From positions 1-64,000 of the forward strand of contig NZ_LMDM01000050.1 in the NCBI RefSeq assembly GCF_001425825.1: 64,000 bases of DNA, read 5' to 3'. The notes below the pieces were generated by a model. That model did no database searches and was not told the origin of the DNA. It saw only the letters and a program-made list of their open reading frames with translations. The position numbers were made by a program, and so were the translations under genes. This stretch comes from Rhizobacter sp. Root1238. GTDB taxonomy: Bacteria > Pseudomonadota > Gammaproteobacteria > Burkholderiales > Burkholderiaceae_C. Shown one piece after another: positions 43,632 through 52,382 of the stretch; within the stretch, counting starts at the first letter, position 1; every line of letters begins with the position of its first letter.

Positions 43632-44194
43632 TGCCGGCGGCGCCGCTCGACACCCACGCCGAGCTCGCTGAAGTCAGCGACCTCGAGTCCCGCGTCATCG
43701 ACGATCACCACCAGGCCCTGAAGCTGTGGCTGCGCTTGCTGTCGTGCACCAACCGCATCGAAGCGGTGGTGCGCAACCGGCTGCGCAGCGAGTTCGCGAC
43801 CACGCTGCCGCGCTTCGACCTGCTGGCGCAGCTGGAGCGCGAGCCGGCCGGGTTGACGATGGGCGAGCTGTCGCAGCGCCTGATGGTGACCGGCGGCAAC
43901 GTGACCGGCATCACCGACCAGCTCGAGGCCGAAGGCCTGGTACGCCGCGCGCCGCAGCCCGGCGACCGGCGCGCATTCGCGGTGCAGCTGACACCGGCCG
44001 GCCGCCGCCAGTTCCGCCGCATGGCGGCGACGCACGAGCAGTGGGTGGTCGAGCTGTTCGCCGGCTGGTCGGCCGACGAGAAGACGCAGGTGCAGGACCT
44101 GCTCTCGGTGCTGAAGCGCCACCTGGCCGGCGTCGACAGCGCGCTGCCGGCCAAACCGTCGAAGAAGACACGAACGAAGGAGAAGACCCCATGA
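43631..44194 (+). CDS. MarR family transcriptional regulator
   Basis: A 187-residue regulator with a winged-helix core at about residues 45-145: [40 protein letters not shown] (recognition helix), [20 protein letters not shown] (wing). The tail is Lys/Thr-rich. Located inside the 2-aminobenzoyl-CoA operon with one-base and four-base overlaps to its neighbours, it probably autoregulates the operon, with a CoA-thioester intermediate as a likely ligand by analogy with other aromatic-CoA MarR proteins. The ligand is an inference. Confidence 0.9.
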   Translation: MPAAPLDTHAELAEVSDLESRVIDDHHQALKLWLRLLSCTNRIEAVVRNRLRSEFATTLPRFDLLAQLEREPAGLTMGELSQRLMVTGGNVTGITDQLEAEGLVRRAPQPGDRRAFAVQLTPAGRRQFRRMAATHEQWVVELFAGWSADEKTQVQDLLSVLKRHLAGVDSALPAKPSKKTRTKEKTP

Positions 44195-45042
44195 CGCGTG
44201 CGATGGATTCCCACCTCGCGGCCGGCAACCGCCAGGCCGCGGCCGCGATCGCGCCGCGGCACGTCGGCTGGGCGCTGCACGGCCGCGTCGGCGTGATCAC
44301 GCTGAACCGGCCCGAGCGCAAGAACCCGCTGACCTTCGAGTCGTATGCCGAGCTGCGCGACCTGTTCCGCACGCTGGCGCAGGTCGACGAGGTGCGGGCG
44401 ATCGTGGTGCAGGGCGCCGGCGACAACTTCTGCTCCGGCGGCGACGTGCACGAGATCATCGGCCCGCTGACGAAGATGACGATGCCGGACCTGCTGGCCT
44501 TCACCCGCATGACCGGCGATTTCGTGAAGGCGATGCGCGCCTGCCCGCAGCCGATCGTCTCGGCGATCGACGGCGTGTGTGCCGGCGCCGGCGCGATCAT
44601 CGCGATGGCGTCCGACCTGCGCATCGGCACCTCGCGCAGCAAGACGGCCTTCCTGTTCTCGCGCGTCGGGCTGGCCGGCTGCGACATGGGCGCCTGCGCG
44701 CTGCTGCCGCGCATCGTCGGGCAGGGGCGGGCGTCGGAGCTGCTGTACACCGGCCGCTCGCTGGGCGGCGACGAGGCGCTGCAATGGGGTTTCCTGAACC
44801 GCATCAGCGATCCGCAGGCGCTGCAGGCCGACGCGCTCGCCTGGGCGACCGAGATCGCGGCCGGGCCGGGGTTCGCGCATGCGATGACGAAGCGCATGCT
44901 GCACCAGGAGTGGGCGATGGGCGTCGACGAGGCGATCGAATCCGAGGCCCAGGCGCAGGCGATCTGCATGATGACGCAGGACTTCCACCGGGCCTACGAG
45001 GCGTTCGCCGCGAAGGCGAAGCCGGTGTTCGAGGGCGATTGA
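44191..45042 (+). CDS. Enoyl-CoA hydratase family protein
   Basis: A 283-residue crotonase-fold enzyme. Family motifs are [20 protein letters not shown] near residue 33, then [15 protein letters not shown] near 76 (first oxyanion-hole segment) and [20 protein letters not shown] near 126 with [20 protein letters not shown]. The second catalytic Glu of classical crotonases is replaced by Cys/Asp in GLAGCDMG, so hydrolase or ring-opening chemistry is possible instead of simple hydration. In this operon it would act on the alicyclic CoA thioester made by the monooxygenase/reductase. Confidence 0.88.
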   Translation: MTRAMDSHLAAGNRQAAAAIAPRHVGWALHGRVGVITLNRPERKNPLTFESYAELRDLFRTLAQVDEVRAIVVQGAGDNFCSGGDVHEIIGPLTKMTMPDLLAFTRMTGDFVKAMRACPQPIVSAIDGVCAGAGAIIAMASDLRIGTSRSKTAFLFSRVGLAGCDMGACALLPRIVGQGRASELLYTGRSLGGDEALQWGFLNRISDPQALQADALAWATEIAAGPGFAHAMTKRMLHQEWAMGVDEAIESEAQAQAICMMTQDFHRAYEAFAAKAKPVFEGD

Positions 45043-46184
45043 TGAGCACGCACCTCGACTGGCCGTTCTTCGAAGCGCGGCATGTTGCGCTGGAACAGGA
45101 ACTCGCGCGCTGGTGCGCCGAGCACCTCGCCGACGTGCCGCACGACGACGTGGACGCCACCTGCCGCCGCCTGGTGAAGCAGCTCGGCGACGCCGGCTGG
45201 CTGCACCACGCCATCGCCGAGAAACCCGGCGACGCGATCGACACCCGCGCGATCTGCCTGCTGCGCGAAACGCTGGCGCGCCACCACGGCCTGGCCGATT
45301 TCGCGTTCGCGATGCAAGGCCTCGGCGCCGGCGCGATCTCGCTCGACGGCACGGCCGCGCAGCGCGAGCGCTACCTGCCGCGGGTGGCCCGTGGCGAGGC
45401 GATCGCGGCGTTCGCGCTGTCCGAACCCGAGGCCGGCTCCGACGTGGCCGCGCTGGCCTGCGCGGCGCGCGACGACGGCGATGCCTACGTGCTCGACGGC
45501 GAGAAGACCTGGATCTCGAACGGCGGCATCGCCGATTTCTACGTGCTGTTCGTGCGCACCGGCGAGGCACCCGGCTCGCGCGGCATCACCGCGCTGATCG
45601 TCGATGCCGACACGCCAGGCCTGCAGATCGCCGAGCGCATCGAGCTGATCGCGCCGCACCCGCTCGCGCGGCTGCGCTTCAACGGCTGCCGCGTGCCGAA
45701 GACGCAGCGGCTCGGCGACGCGGGGCAGGGCTTCAAGCTCGCGATGCGCACGCTCGACATCTTCCGCACCTCGGTCGCGGCGGCCGCGCTCGGCTTTGCG
45801 CGGCGCGCGCTCGACGAGGCGCTGCAGCGCGCGACGACCCGCCGGATGTTCGGCCAGACGCTGGCCGACTTCCAGATCACGCAGGCGAAGCTCGCGCAGA
45901 TGGCGACCACCGTCGACGGCGCGGCGCTGCTGACCTACCGCGCCGCGTGGCAGCGCGACCAGGGCCGCAACGTGACGCGCGAGGCCGCGATGGCCAAGCT
46001 GGCCGCCACCGAGGGCGCGCAGCAGGTGATCGACGCCGCGGTGCAGCTGTGGGGTGGCGCCGGCGTCGTCAGCGGCAACACGGTGGAGACGCTGTACCGC
46101 GAGATCCGCGCGCTGCGCATCTACGAAGGCGCGACCGAAGTCCAGCAACTGATCATCGCCCGCGAGCTGTTGAAGGGGGCCTGA
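45042..46184 (+). CDS. Acyl-CoA dehydrogenase
   Basis: A 380-residue flavin acyl-CoA dehydrogenase. Signature segments are [20 protein letters not shown] near residue 122, [20 protein letters not shown] near 150, [20 protein letters not shown] near 268 and the C-terminal [20 protein letters not shown] with the catalytic Glu in YEGATE. A one-base overlap with the hydratase gene and direct abutment with the ligase gene place it in the operon, where it would desaturate a CoA intermediate in the beta-oxidation-like lower pathway. Confidence 0.93.
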   Translation: MSTHLDWPFFEARHVALEQELARWCAEHLADVPHDDVDATCRRLVKQLGDAGWLHHAIAEKPGDAIDTRAICLLRETLARHHGLADFAFAMQGLGAGAISLDGTAAQRERYLPRVARGEAIAAFALSEPEAGSDVAALACAARDDGDAYVLDGEKTWISNGGIADFYVLFVRTGEAPGSRGITALIVDADTPGLQIAERIELIAPHPLARLRFNGCRVPKTQRLGDAGQGFKLAMRTLDIFRTSVAAAALGFARRALDEALQRATTRRMFGQTLADFQITQAKLAQMATTVDGAALLTYRAAWQRDQGRNVTREAAMAKLAATEGAQQVIDAAVQLWGGAGVVSGNTVETLYREIRALRIYEGATEVQQLIIARELLKGA

Positions 46185-47792
46185 ATGACTGCGCACGTCG
46201 ACACCTTCGCCCGCGATCACCTGCCGCCGCCCGACCAGTGGCCCGAGCTGGTGTTCGACCTGCCGGAGCTGCAGTTCCCGGCCGAGCTGAACTGTGCGCA
46301 CGAGCTGCTGGACCGCTGGGTCGAGGAAGGCCACGGCGACCGTCTCTGCGTGCAGGGCCAGGGCGTGCGCTGGACCTATGCCGACCTGCAGGCGCAGGCC
46401 AACCGCATCGCCCGCGTGCTGGTCGACGACCTCGGCCTCGTGCCCGGCAACCGCGTGCTGCTGCGCGGGCCGAACTCGCCGATGCTGGCCGCCTGCTGGT
46501 TCGGCGTCGTGAAGGCCGGCGGCATCGCGGTCGGCAGCATGCCGCTGCTGCGCGCGAAGGAGCTGGTGCAGATCGTCCACAAGGCCGAGATCAGCCATGC
46601 GCTGTGCGACGTGCGCCTGGCCGACGAGCTCGCGCTGGCCGGCCCGCAGTGCCCGACGCTCGTGCATGTGCTGCACTTCATGACCGGGCGCGACGGCGGG
46701 CTCGAGGCGCGCGCGGCGGGCAAGCCGGCGCAGTTCGACACCGTGCGCACCGCGGCCGACGACACCTGCCTGATGGCGTTCACCTCCGGCACCACCGGCG
46801 CGCCGAAGGCGACGCTGCATTTCCACCGCGACGTGATGGCCGCCTGCGCCTGCTGGCCGCGCCACGTGCTGCGGCCGACCGCCGACGATGTGTTCATCGG
46901 CAGCCCGCCGCTCGCGTTCACCTTCGGGTTGGGCGGGCTGCTGCTGTTCCCGCTGTCGGTCGGCGCGTCGACGGTGCTGGTCGAGCGGCCCGGGCCGGAT
47001 GCGCTGCCGGCCGCGATCGCGCAGTACCGCGCGACCACGCTGGTGACCTCGCCGACCGCCTACCGCGCCATGGCCGGCCAGCTGGCCGCGCACGACCTGT
47101 CGTCGCTGCGCCAGTGCGTGTCGGCCGGCGAGGCGCTGCCGGCCGCGACGCGCCAGCTGTGGAAGGATGCGAGCGGCATCGAGATCATCGACGGCATCGG
47201 GTCGACCGAGCTGCTGCACATCTTCATCTCGCACGACGAATCGCATGCGCGGCCGGGTGCAACCGGCACGGTGGTGCCGGGCTACCGCGCCTGCGTGCTC
47301 GACGATGATGGCCGGCCGCTGCCGCCGGGGCAGGTGGGGCGGCTCGCGATCAAGGGGCCGACCGGCTGCCGCTACCTGGCCGACGACCGCCAGCGCCAGT
47401 ACGTCAGCGGCGGCTGGAACCTGACCGGCGATGCCTACCTGCAGACCGAGGACGGCTACTTCGTCTACCAGGCGCGCACCGACGACATGATCATCTCGGG
47501 CGGCTACAACATCGCCGGGCCGGAGGTGGAGGCGGCATTGCTGCTGCACCCGGCGGTCGCCGAATGCGGCGTGGTCGGCGTGCCCGACGAAGAGCGCGGC
47601 CAGGTCGTCAAGGCCTTCGTCGTGCTGCGCGCCGGACACGCCGGCGATGCGGCGATGGCGAAGGCGCTGCAGGACTTCACCAAGCAGGCGATCGCGCCGT
47701 ACAAGTACCCGCGGGCGGTGGAGTTCCGCGATGCGCTGCCGCGCACCGAGACGGGCAAGCTGCAGCGCTTCAGGTTGAGGAGTCGAGGATGA
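46185..47792 (+). CDS. abmG: 2-aminobenzoate-CoA ligase
   Basis: A 535-residue AMP-forming acyl-CoA synthetase. Core motifs are MAFTSGTTGAPKATLHFHRD near residue 197 (P-loop), IIDGIGSTELLHIFISH near 335, WNLTGDAYLQTEDGYFVYQA near 408 and a C-terminal RTETGKLQRFRLR with the catalytic Lys. The benzoate-CoA ligase branch is supported by FDLPELQFPAELNCAHELLD at the N-terminus. Its position downstream of kynureninase's product and beside the 2-aminobenzoyl-CoA monooxygenase gene makes anthranilate the most likely substrate. It starts immediately after the dehydrogenase stop. Confidence 0.9.
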   Translation: MTAHVDTFARDHLPPPDQWPELVFDLPELQFPAELNCAHELLDRWVEEGHGDRLCVQGQGVRWTYADLQAQANRIARVLVDDLGLVPGNRVLLRGPNSPMLAACWFGVVKAGGIAVGSMPLLRAKELVQIVHKAEISHALCDVRLADELALAGPQCPTLVHVLHFMTGRDGGLEARAAGKPAQFDTVRTAADDTCLMAFTSGTTGAPKATLHFHRDVMAACACWPRHVLRPTADDVFIGSPPLAFTFGLGGLLLFPLSVGASTVLVERPGPDALPAAIAQYRATTLVTSPTAYRAMAGQLAAHDLSSLRQCVSAGEALPAATRQLWKDASGIEIIDGIGSTELLHIFISHDESHARPGATGTVVPGYRACVLDDDGRPLPPGQVGRLAIKGPTGCRYLADDRQRQYVSGGWNLTGDAYLQTEDGYFVYQARTDDMIISGGYNIAGPEVEAALLLHPAVAECGVVGVPDEERGQVVKAFVVLRAGHAGDAAMAKALQDFTKQAIAPYKYPRAVEFRDALPRTETGKLQRFRLRSRG

Positions 47793-48184
47793 AGGTGTTG
47801 CAACCCCCAGGCTGGCTGCCGCCGCGCGGCTACGCGAACGGCGTCGCCGCCGAAGGCACGCTGGTGTTCGTCGCCGGCCAGATCGGCTGGAACGCAAGGG
47901 GCGAGTTCGAGAGCGACGATTTCGTCGACCAGGTGCGGCAGGCGCTGCGCAACGTCTGCGCGGTGCTGGCCGAAGGCGGCGCGACGCCGCAGCACATCGT
48001 GCGCATGACCTGGTATGTGCTCGACCGCGCCGAGTACCTGTCGCGCGGCCGCGAGGTCGGTGCGGTGTTCCGCGAGCTGGTCGGCAGCTACTCGATCGCG
48101 ATGAGCGCGGTGCAGGTCAGTGCGCTGATGGAGCCGCGCGCCCGCGTCGAGATCGAGGTCACCGCGGTCGTGCCGCGGCCCTGA
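47789..48184 (+). CDS. RidA/YjgF family protein
   Basis: A 131-residue trimeric-type RidA family protein: GWLPPRGYANGVAAEGTLVF, VAGQIGWNARGEFESDDFVD and VRMTWYVLDRAEYLS, then ALMEPRARVEIEVTAVVP with the Arg that binds carboxylates (near residue 120) and the Glu of VEIE. RidA proteins hydrolyse reactive enamines/imines. As the last gene of the operon, overlapping the ligase by four bases, it may deaminate an enamine produced after ring reduction of 2-aminobenzoyl-CoA. That role is an inference. Confidence 0.88.
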   Translation: MKVLQPPGWLPPRGYANGVAAEGTLVFVAGQIGWNARGEFESDDFVDQVRQALRNVCAVLAEGGATPQHIVRMTWYVLDRAEYLSRGREVGAVFRELVGSYSIAMSAVQVSALMEPRARVEIEVTAVVPRP

Positions 48185-48199
48185 TCGGCACGCGCCCGC

Positions 48200-49294
48200 T
48201 CAGGGCGGCAACTCGTCCGCGGTGTGCGGCTGCGCCATCCGCAGGCCGTTGTGCTCGGCCCGGAAACGCGCCGACATCTCGTAGACCCGCTTGCGCACCC
48301 GCATCACCGCGCCGAGCGGCCGGTGCGCCGCGAGGCCGTGCCACGGGCTGAACGACATGCCGTCGTCGATCGCGGCCGAACGCGTCTCGGTCCAGGCGAG
48401 CTGTGGCCGCATCGCGATCCGGCCGACCGTGACGAACGGGCTCTGGTCCTCCGGCCAGCGCACCGATGCATCCTCGATCGGCATCGCCTGCAGGTCGGTG
48501 CACAGCTGCACGCGGACATCCCATTCGGCGCCGGCCCGAGCGAAGTGCGACAGCACCGCATCGCGCAAGGCCTGAGGGCGGTCGTGCGTCTCGACGGGCG
48601 CGCCGGCCAGCGCCTGCAGTTCGGCCGACACCGGCACCACCTGCAGCTTGGCCATGTACGGCCCCCACAGCATCGGCACCTGGCTGAAGTAGGTGTCGCC
48701 CAGCGGGTGGGTCTGCGCATGACCGCCGAATGCCTTCAGCGTGCCGCTTTCGAGCCCGACCTGCTCGATCGCCTTCTCGGCCCCGCGCAGCACCGCCGAG
48801 ACCGCCTTCTTCAGCGTCGGCACGCGGTCGGTGGTGGCGGCCAGCAGCTTCAGCCCGGCCAGGAACTGCTTCGGCCCGGCCGAGCCGAACACCGGGCCGT
48901 CGACCAGCACGAAGTCCTGCGTGAACTGCCCTTCGCTGCCCGGCAGCCGCACGCCGTCGATGCCGATCAGCTTGATCGCCATGCCGCGCGGCGTGGACAC
49001 CGCATCGTCGAGGATGTCGCCGGGGATCGTCGACAGCCGCATCACCAGCGGCCATTCGCCGGGCTGCGCGAACGCCCCCTGCGCATACGCCGGCGGCAGC
49101 CCGGGCGGCACGCGCAACTCGCCGCGCAGCAGGCCGTGGCTCTTCGCGTGCACGCCGCGCAGGCCATGGCCCGAATGCGCCCAGGTGGTCTGCGCGATGC
49201 CGCGCATGGTCCTGATGATCTCTTCGCAGGTCTCGGATTCGTCCTCTTCGGCGTGTTCGAACGACGAGTCGTACGGGATCGGCGTGATGTTCAT
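48200..49294 (-). CDS. Catalase-family protein lacking parts of the catalytic set
   Basis: A 364-residue protein of the catalase superfamily. HGLRGVHAKSHGLLRGEL (distal His49) and WPLVMRLSTIPGDILDDA with TPRGMAIKL correspond to catalase VHAKGxG and RFSTVxGE...DPRGFAxKF. The usual distal Asn region is altered (FVLVDGPVFGS) and no RxxxY proximal tyrosine motif is seen; instead there is FSPWHGLAAHRPLGAVMRVR near the C-terminus, typical of the catalase-related peroxidase/lipid hydroperoxide branch. True catalase activity is doubtful. It is 87 bases downstream of the large multi-domain gene on the same strand and may share its transcript. Confidence 0.78.
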   Translation of the reverse strand: MNITPIPYDSSFEHAEEDESETCEEIIRTMRGIAQTTWAHSGHGLRGVHAKSHGLLRGELRVPPGLPPAYAQGAFAQPGEWPLVMRLSTIPGDILDDAVSTPRGMAIKLIGIDGVRLPGSEGQFTQDFVLVDGPVFGSAGPKQFLAGLKLLAATTDRVPTLKKAVSAVLRGAEKAIEQVGLESGTLKAFGGHAQTHPLGDTYFSQVPMLWGPYMAKLQVVPVSAELQALAGAPVETHDRPQALRDAVLSHFARAGAEWDVRVQLCTDLQAMPIEDASVRWPEDQSPFVTVGRIAMRPQLAWTETRSAAIDDGMSFSPWHGLAAHRPLGAVMRVRKRVYEMSARFRAEHNGLRMAQPHTADELPP

Positions 49295-49381
49295 GGCGCC
49301 GATGATGAGCGCCATCGCGCGCCGCACGCGTCGGACGCGGAACTGAATGCCTGTAGGAGCAGGCCTTCGTTCCGCAGCCGT

Positions 49382-52279
49382 TCAGTAGCCCCGCAGGTCG
49401 TCGACCGGCAGCGCGAGCTCGCCGCCGCGGATGCGCTTCAGCGTGCGCGTGATGACCTCGACATCGTTGTCGAAGCCGCCGTGCGACGCGCGCTGCAGCA
49501 CCGGCTGGCCGTCGGTGCCGATGGCCGTCTCGATGCGGTCGCTGGTGACGCGCTGCGTGCGCGCCGCGAGCTTCGACTCCGCCGCCGCGGCGCGCCATGT
49601 CGCCAGCGCCTCGCCGGTGTCGGACGAGCCGTCCCAGCCGGCGAAGGCCGCGTCGTTGACCGCATCGAGCCCGAGGATCGGCGTGCGCAGGTCGGTCTCC
49701 AGCGCGTTCGACACCAGGTACAGCAGCGACTTGCGGTAGATCGACGCGACGTTGTCGTCGCGCTCGACCTTGTCGGACAGCACGTCCAGGTGCAGCCGCT
49801 CCATCACCTGCGGGTCGCCGGCATAGTGCTGGTTCGCGAACGCGACGGTGCAGGCCGGCGCGTACAGGTTGACCGACGCGAGGCGCTGCGCCAGGCCGTC
49901 GTCGCGACCGGCGTGCTGGCGCGCCGCGAGCGCGGTGAGGAAGTGGCCGAGCGCGATCGAGCCGGCCGAATGGCCGACCAGGTGCAGCTCGAACTGCGCG
50001 CCCCAGGTGGCGGCCAGCGACTGGATCGCGTCCAGCAGCAGCTCGCCGCCATGGCGCGGCGAGAAGGCCAGCTGCGCGTTCTCCTTCATCTCGCTCCAGA
50101 TCGGCTTCGCGAGCGGGCGGCCGATGGTCTTCTCGATCAACAGGTCCGTCTTGTCGGTCAGCCATTCGCCGGCGCCGGCGCGCGCCGGTTCGCGGTGGAA
50201 GGCGTCCGACAGGATGTCGCCGATCGATTCGAGCATGCCGGTCTTCCACACCAGGAACAGCGGGTAGCAGCCGTTGCCGAGCAGGTAGCGGCCCATCGCG
50301 CTGGCCCGCTTGACCGCATCGGCCTCGCTGTTCAGGCCGCCGTGCACGTAGAGCAGCAGGCGCTTCGGCCCCGGCGCGTCGGGCTGGCTGCGGAACCACT
50401 GGTCGGGCAGCGCGTAGGCCTGCTGCTGCAGCTTGCGCGGCTGCTCGTCCTCGGTCAGGTAGCGGCTCACGCGGCCGTCGTTGCCGAGCACCACGCTGTG
50501 CCGGTAGGCGAGGGCGGCGTCCCACCAGCCGTTGCGCACCGCGTCGCCGCGCGTCGTGGTGCTGCCGCGGGCCGCCTGTTGCGACACCGCAAGCCGCCCG
50601 GCGACCACGCCCGGCACGCCGAGCGCGACCACCCAGGCGTCCATGCCGTTGGCCAGCCAGTCGAGGTAGGACAGCGTCGCGAAACCGCCGGCGCCCCAGT
50701 CGCGGCCCCAGGAGTTCTGCAGCACGAAGCCGCGCTCGTTGAAGCCGACCAGCGCGAACGCATGGCCGCCGTCCTTCGACGGCCGACCGTCGAACGCGAT
50801 CAGCGGCAGGTCGGCATGGCCGCGCACCTCTTCGGCGACATCGGGCACGCCGTCCCAGCCGTCGTGCGTGAAGGCCGAGACGAAGACGGCGCCGTGCTGC
50901 GCGATGGCAGCCTGCATGTCGGTGATCGACTGCGTGTCGACGCGGTAGTAGACGCCCAGCGTGGTCTGCGTCGCGCGCGTCGCGAAGCCGTAGCGCGCGG
51001 TGTCGGACTTGTCGGCCTGGTAGGGCCAGTCCGTCTCCAGGCACACGCCGTTGTTGAACCAGCCCTTCAGCGCGCCGCGGCAGCTCGAGCCTTCGTAGTT
51101 CTCGCCTTCGTATTCGTCGTGGCGGCGTGCCAGCGTGTAGAGCATGCGCGGGCTGACGGATTCGAAGCGGGCCGGCGTCTTCGCCTTCAGCCAGCGCAGG
51201 TAGTTGATGACGCAGCCCAGGCCGAAGCCGGTGCAGGCGCCTTCGCTGCCCTGGTTCAGGATCAGCCCGGCCTTCGCGTAGCCGGGCAGGAAGCGCTGCA
51301 CGACCTCGGCACTCGGGAACTCGTCGGGCAGCGTCAGCGCCGCCGGCATGTACTGGCGGTCGCGCAGGTCGGCGGTGTCCTTCTTCGTGCGCGACACGCG
51401 GTGCGTGCTGCCGGCCGGGCGGCGGGTCGTGGCGGCAGCGGCCCGCGCCGCACCGGCACCGGCGGCCTGCGGTGGCTGCGCCGCGGCTGCGAGCTCGAAC
51501 ACGCTGCGGAACGCGTCCAGCCCGTGCGCGCCGCCGTTGACCAGCTTGCGGGCTGCCGCGAAATCGCCCTTGCCGATCGCGGCGCGGAACTTGTCGGCCT
51601 TGTCGAACAGGAACTGCGCCAGCACCACCGCGGCCACCTCGGGCGCGTTCGCCTTGTCCGGGTCGGCATCGAGCGCGAGGCCGATCACCTCGCCGTAGTG
51701 CTTGTAGTTGGCGCGGCCGGTCAGCTGCACGAAGCCGCGGCCCTTGTAGCGCGCGCCATCGCCGGCTGCGCCGTTGCCGAGGTCGCGGCGCAGGTCGTAG
51801 CTGCTGAACGGCGCGCCGCCGGGCGGCGTGTTGAAGCGCGACTGGAATTCGGCGATCGGCACGAAGCCTTCGGTCTCGGCACGGATGGTGCCGAGCGCGC
51901 CCAGCACCATCGGCCGGTCGACCAGCCCGGCCGCGCGCAACGCCGCCTCGACATACGGCAGGTAGCGCGCGATGTTGGCCGGCTTGGTCGCGGGGAACAG
52001 CTGGCTGACGAGCCCGACGGTCAGCACCGGTTCGGTGGCCGGGCCTTCGTCGGCGAGCTTCAGCAGCATCTGGCAGCGCGGCCCGACGATGCCGTCGGCA
52101 ATGATGCCGATGCCGGCCTGCCAGCGGCGGATCGCGGCGTCGAAGCCGTCGTCGATGGCCGGATCGGCGGCGGCGAGCACCGGGAAATCCGCGGCATCGG
52201 GGCCGAGCTCTGCGGCGAGCGCCTGCGCGAGGCGAGCCACGTCCGGACCGGACGCACCCTTGGAGATCAAGAGCTTCAT
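49382..52279 (-). CDS. Four-domain protein: PG-binding, GH19, papain-like protease and alpha/beta hydrolase
   Basis: A 965-residue protein. Residues 1-75 resemble a PG_binding_1 domain (LISKGASGPDVARLAQALAA, IADGIVGPRCQMLL). Residues about 85-260 are GH19 chitinase/lysozyme-like: LGTIRAETEGFVPIAEFQSR (putative acid Glu135) and YKGRGFVQLTGRANYKHYGE. After an Ala-rich linker (262-300), residues about 320-560 form a C1-type papain-like protease: LNQGSEGACTGFGLGCVINY (Cys349), GGHAFALVGFNERG (His506), VLQNSWGRDWGAGGF (Asn522). Residues about 638-940 are an alpha/beta hydrolase: LLLYVHGGLN, nucleophile Ser771 in VGHSAGSIALGHF, possible His933. No signal peptide is seen. I use the ATG at 52279 with a strong ggaggag site. 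It could be an exported antibacterial effector; no immunity gene is recognised. Confidence 0.85.
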   Translation of the reverse strand: MKLLISKGASGPDVARLAQALAAELGPDAADFPVLAAADPAIDDGFDAAIRRWQAGIGIIADGIVGPRCQMLLKLADEGPATEPVLTVGLVSQLFPATKPANIARYLPYVEAALRAAGLVDRPMVLGALGTIRAETEGFVPIAEFQSRFNTPPGGAPFSSYDLRRDLGNGAAGDGARYKGRGFVQLTGRANYKHYGEVIGLALDADPDKANAPEVAAVVLAQFLFDKADKFRAAIGKGDFAAARKLVNGGAHGLDAFRSVFELAAAAQPPQAAGAGAARAAAATTRRPAGSTHRVSRTKKDTADLRDRQYMPAALTLPDEFPSAEVVQRFLPGYAKAGLILNQGSEGACTGFGLGCVINYLRWLKAKTPARFESVSPRMLYTLARRHDEYEGENYEGSSCRGALKGWFNNGVCLETDWPYQADKSDTARYGFATRATQTTLGVYYRVDTQSITDMQAAIAQHGAVFVSAFTHDGWDGVPDVAEEVRGHADLPLIAFDGRPSKDGGHAFALVGFNERGFVLQNSWGRDWGAGGFATLSYLDWLANGMDAWVVALGVPGVVAGRLAVSQQAARGSTTTRGDAVRNGWWDAALAYRHSVVLGNDGRVSRYLTEDEQPRKLQQQAYALPDQWFRSQPDAPGPKRLLLYVHGGLNSEADAVKRASAMGRYLLGNGCYPLFLVWKTGMLESIGDILSDAFHREPARAGAGEWLTDKTDLLIEKTIGRPLAKPIWSEMKENAQLAFSPRHGGELLLDAIQSLAATWGAQFELHLVGHSAGSIALGHFLTALAARQHAGRDDGLAQRLASVNLYAPACTVAFANQHYAGDPQVMERLHLDVLSDKVERDDNVASIYRKSLLYLVSNALETDLRTPILGLDAVNDAAFAGWDGSSDTGEALATWRAAAAESKLAARTQRVTSDRIETAIGTDGQPVLQRASHGGFDNDVEVITRTLKRIRGGELALPVDDLRGY

Positions 52280-52382
52280 GGGCTCCTCCGTGGTGGTTGA
52301 GACTGCGCGGCCAGTATCGGGCGCCGCGGGTCTACGTCCATCCCACATGTGAATGACGTGGAGGCGGTGCTACCGTTGCGGG

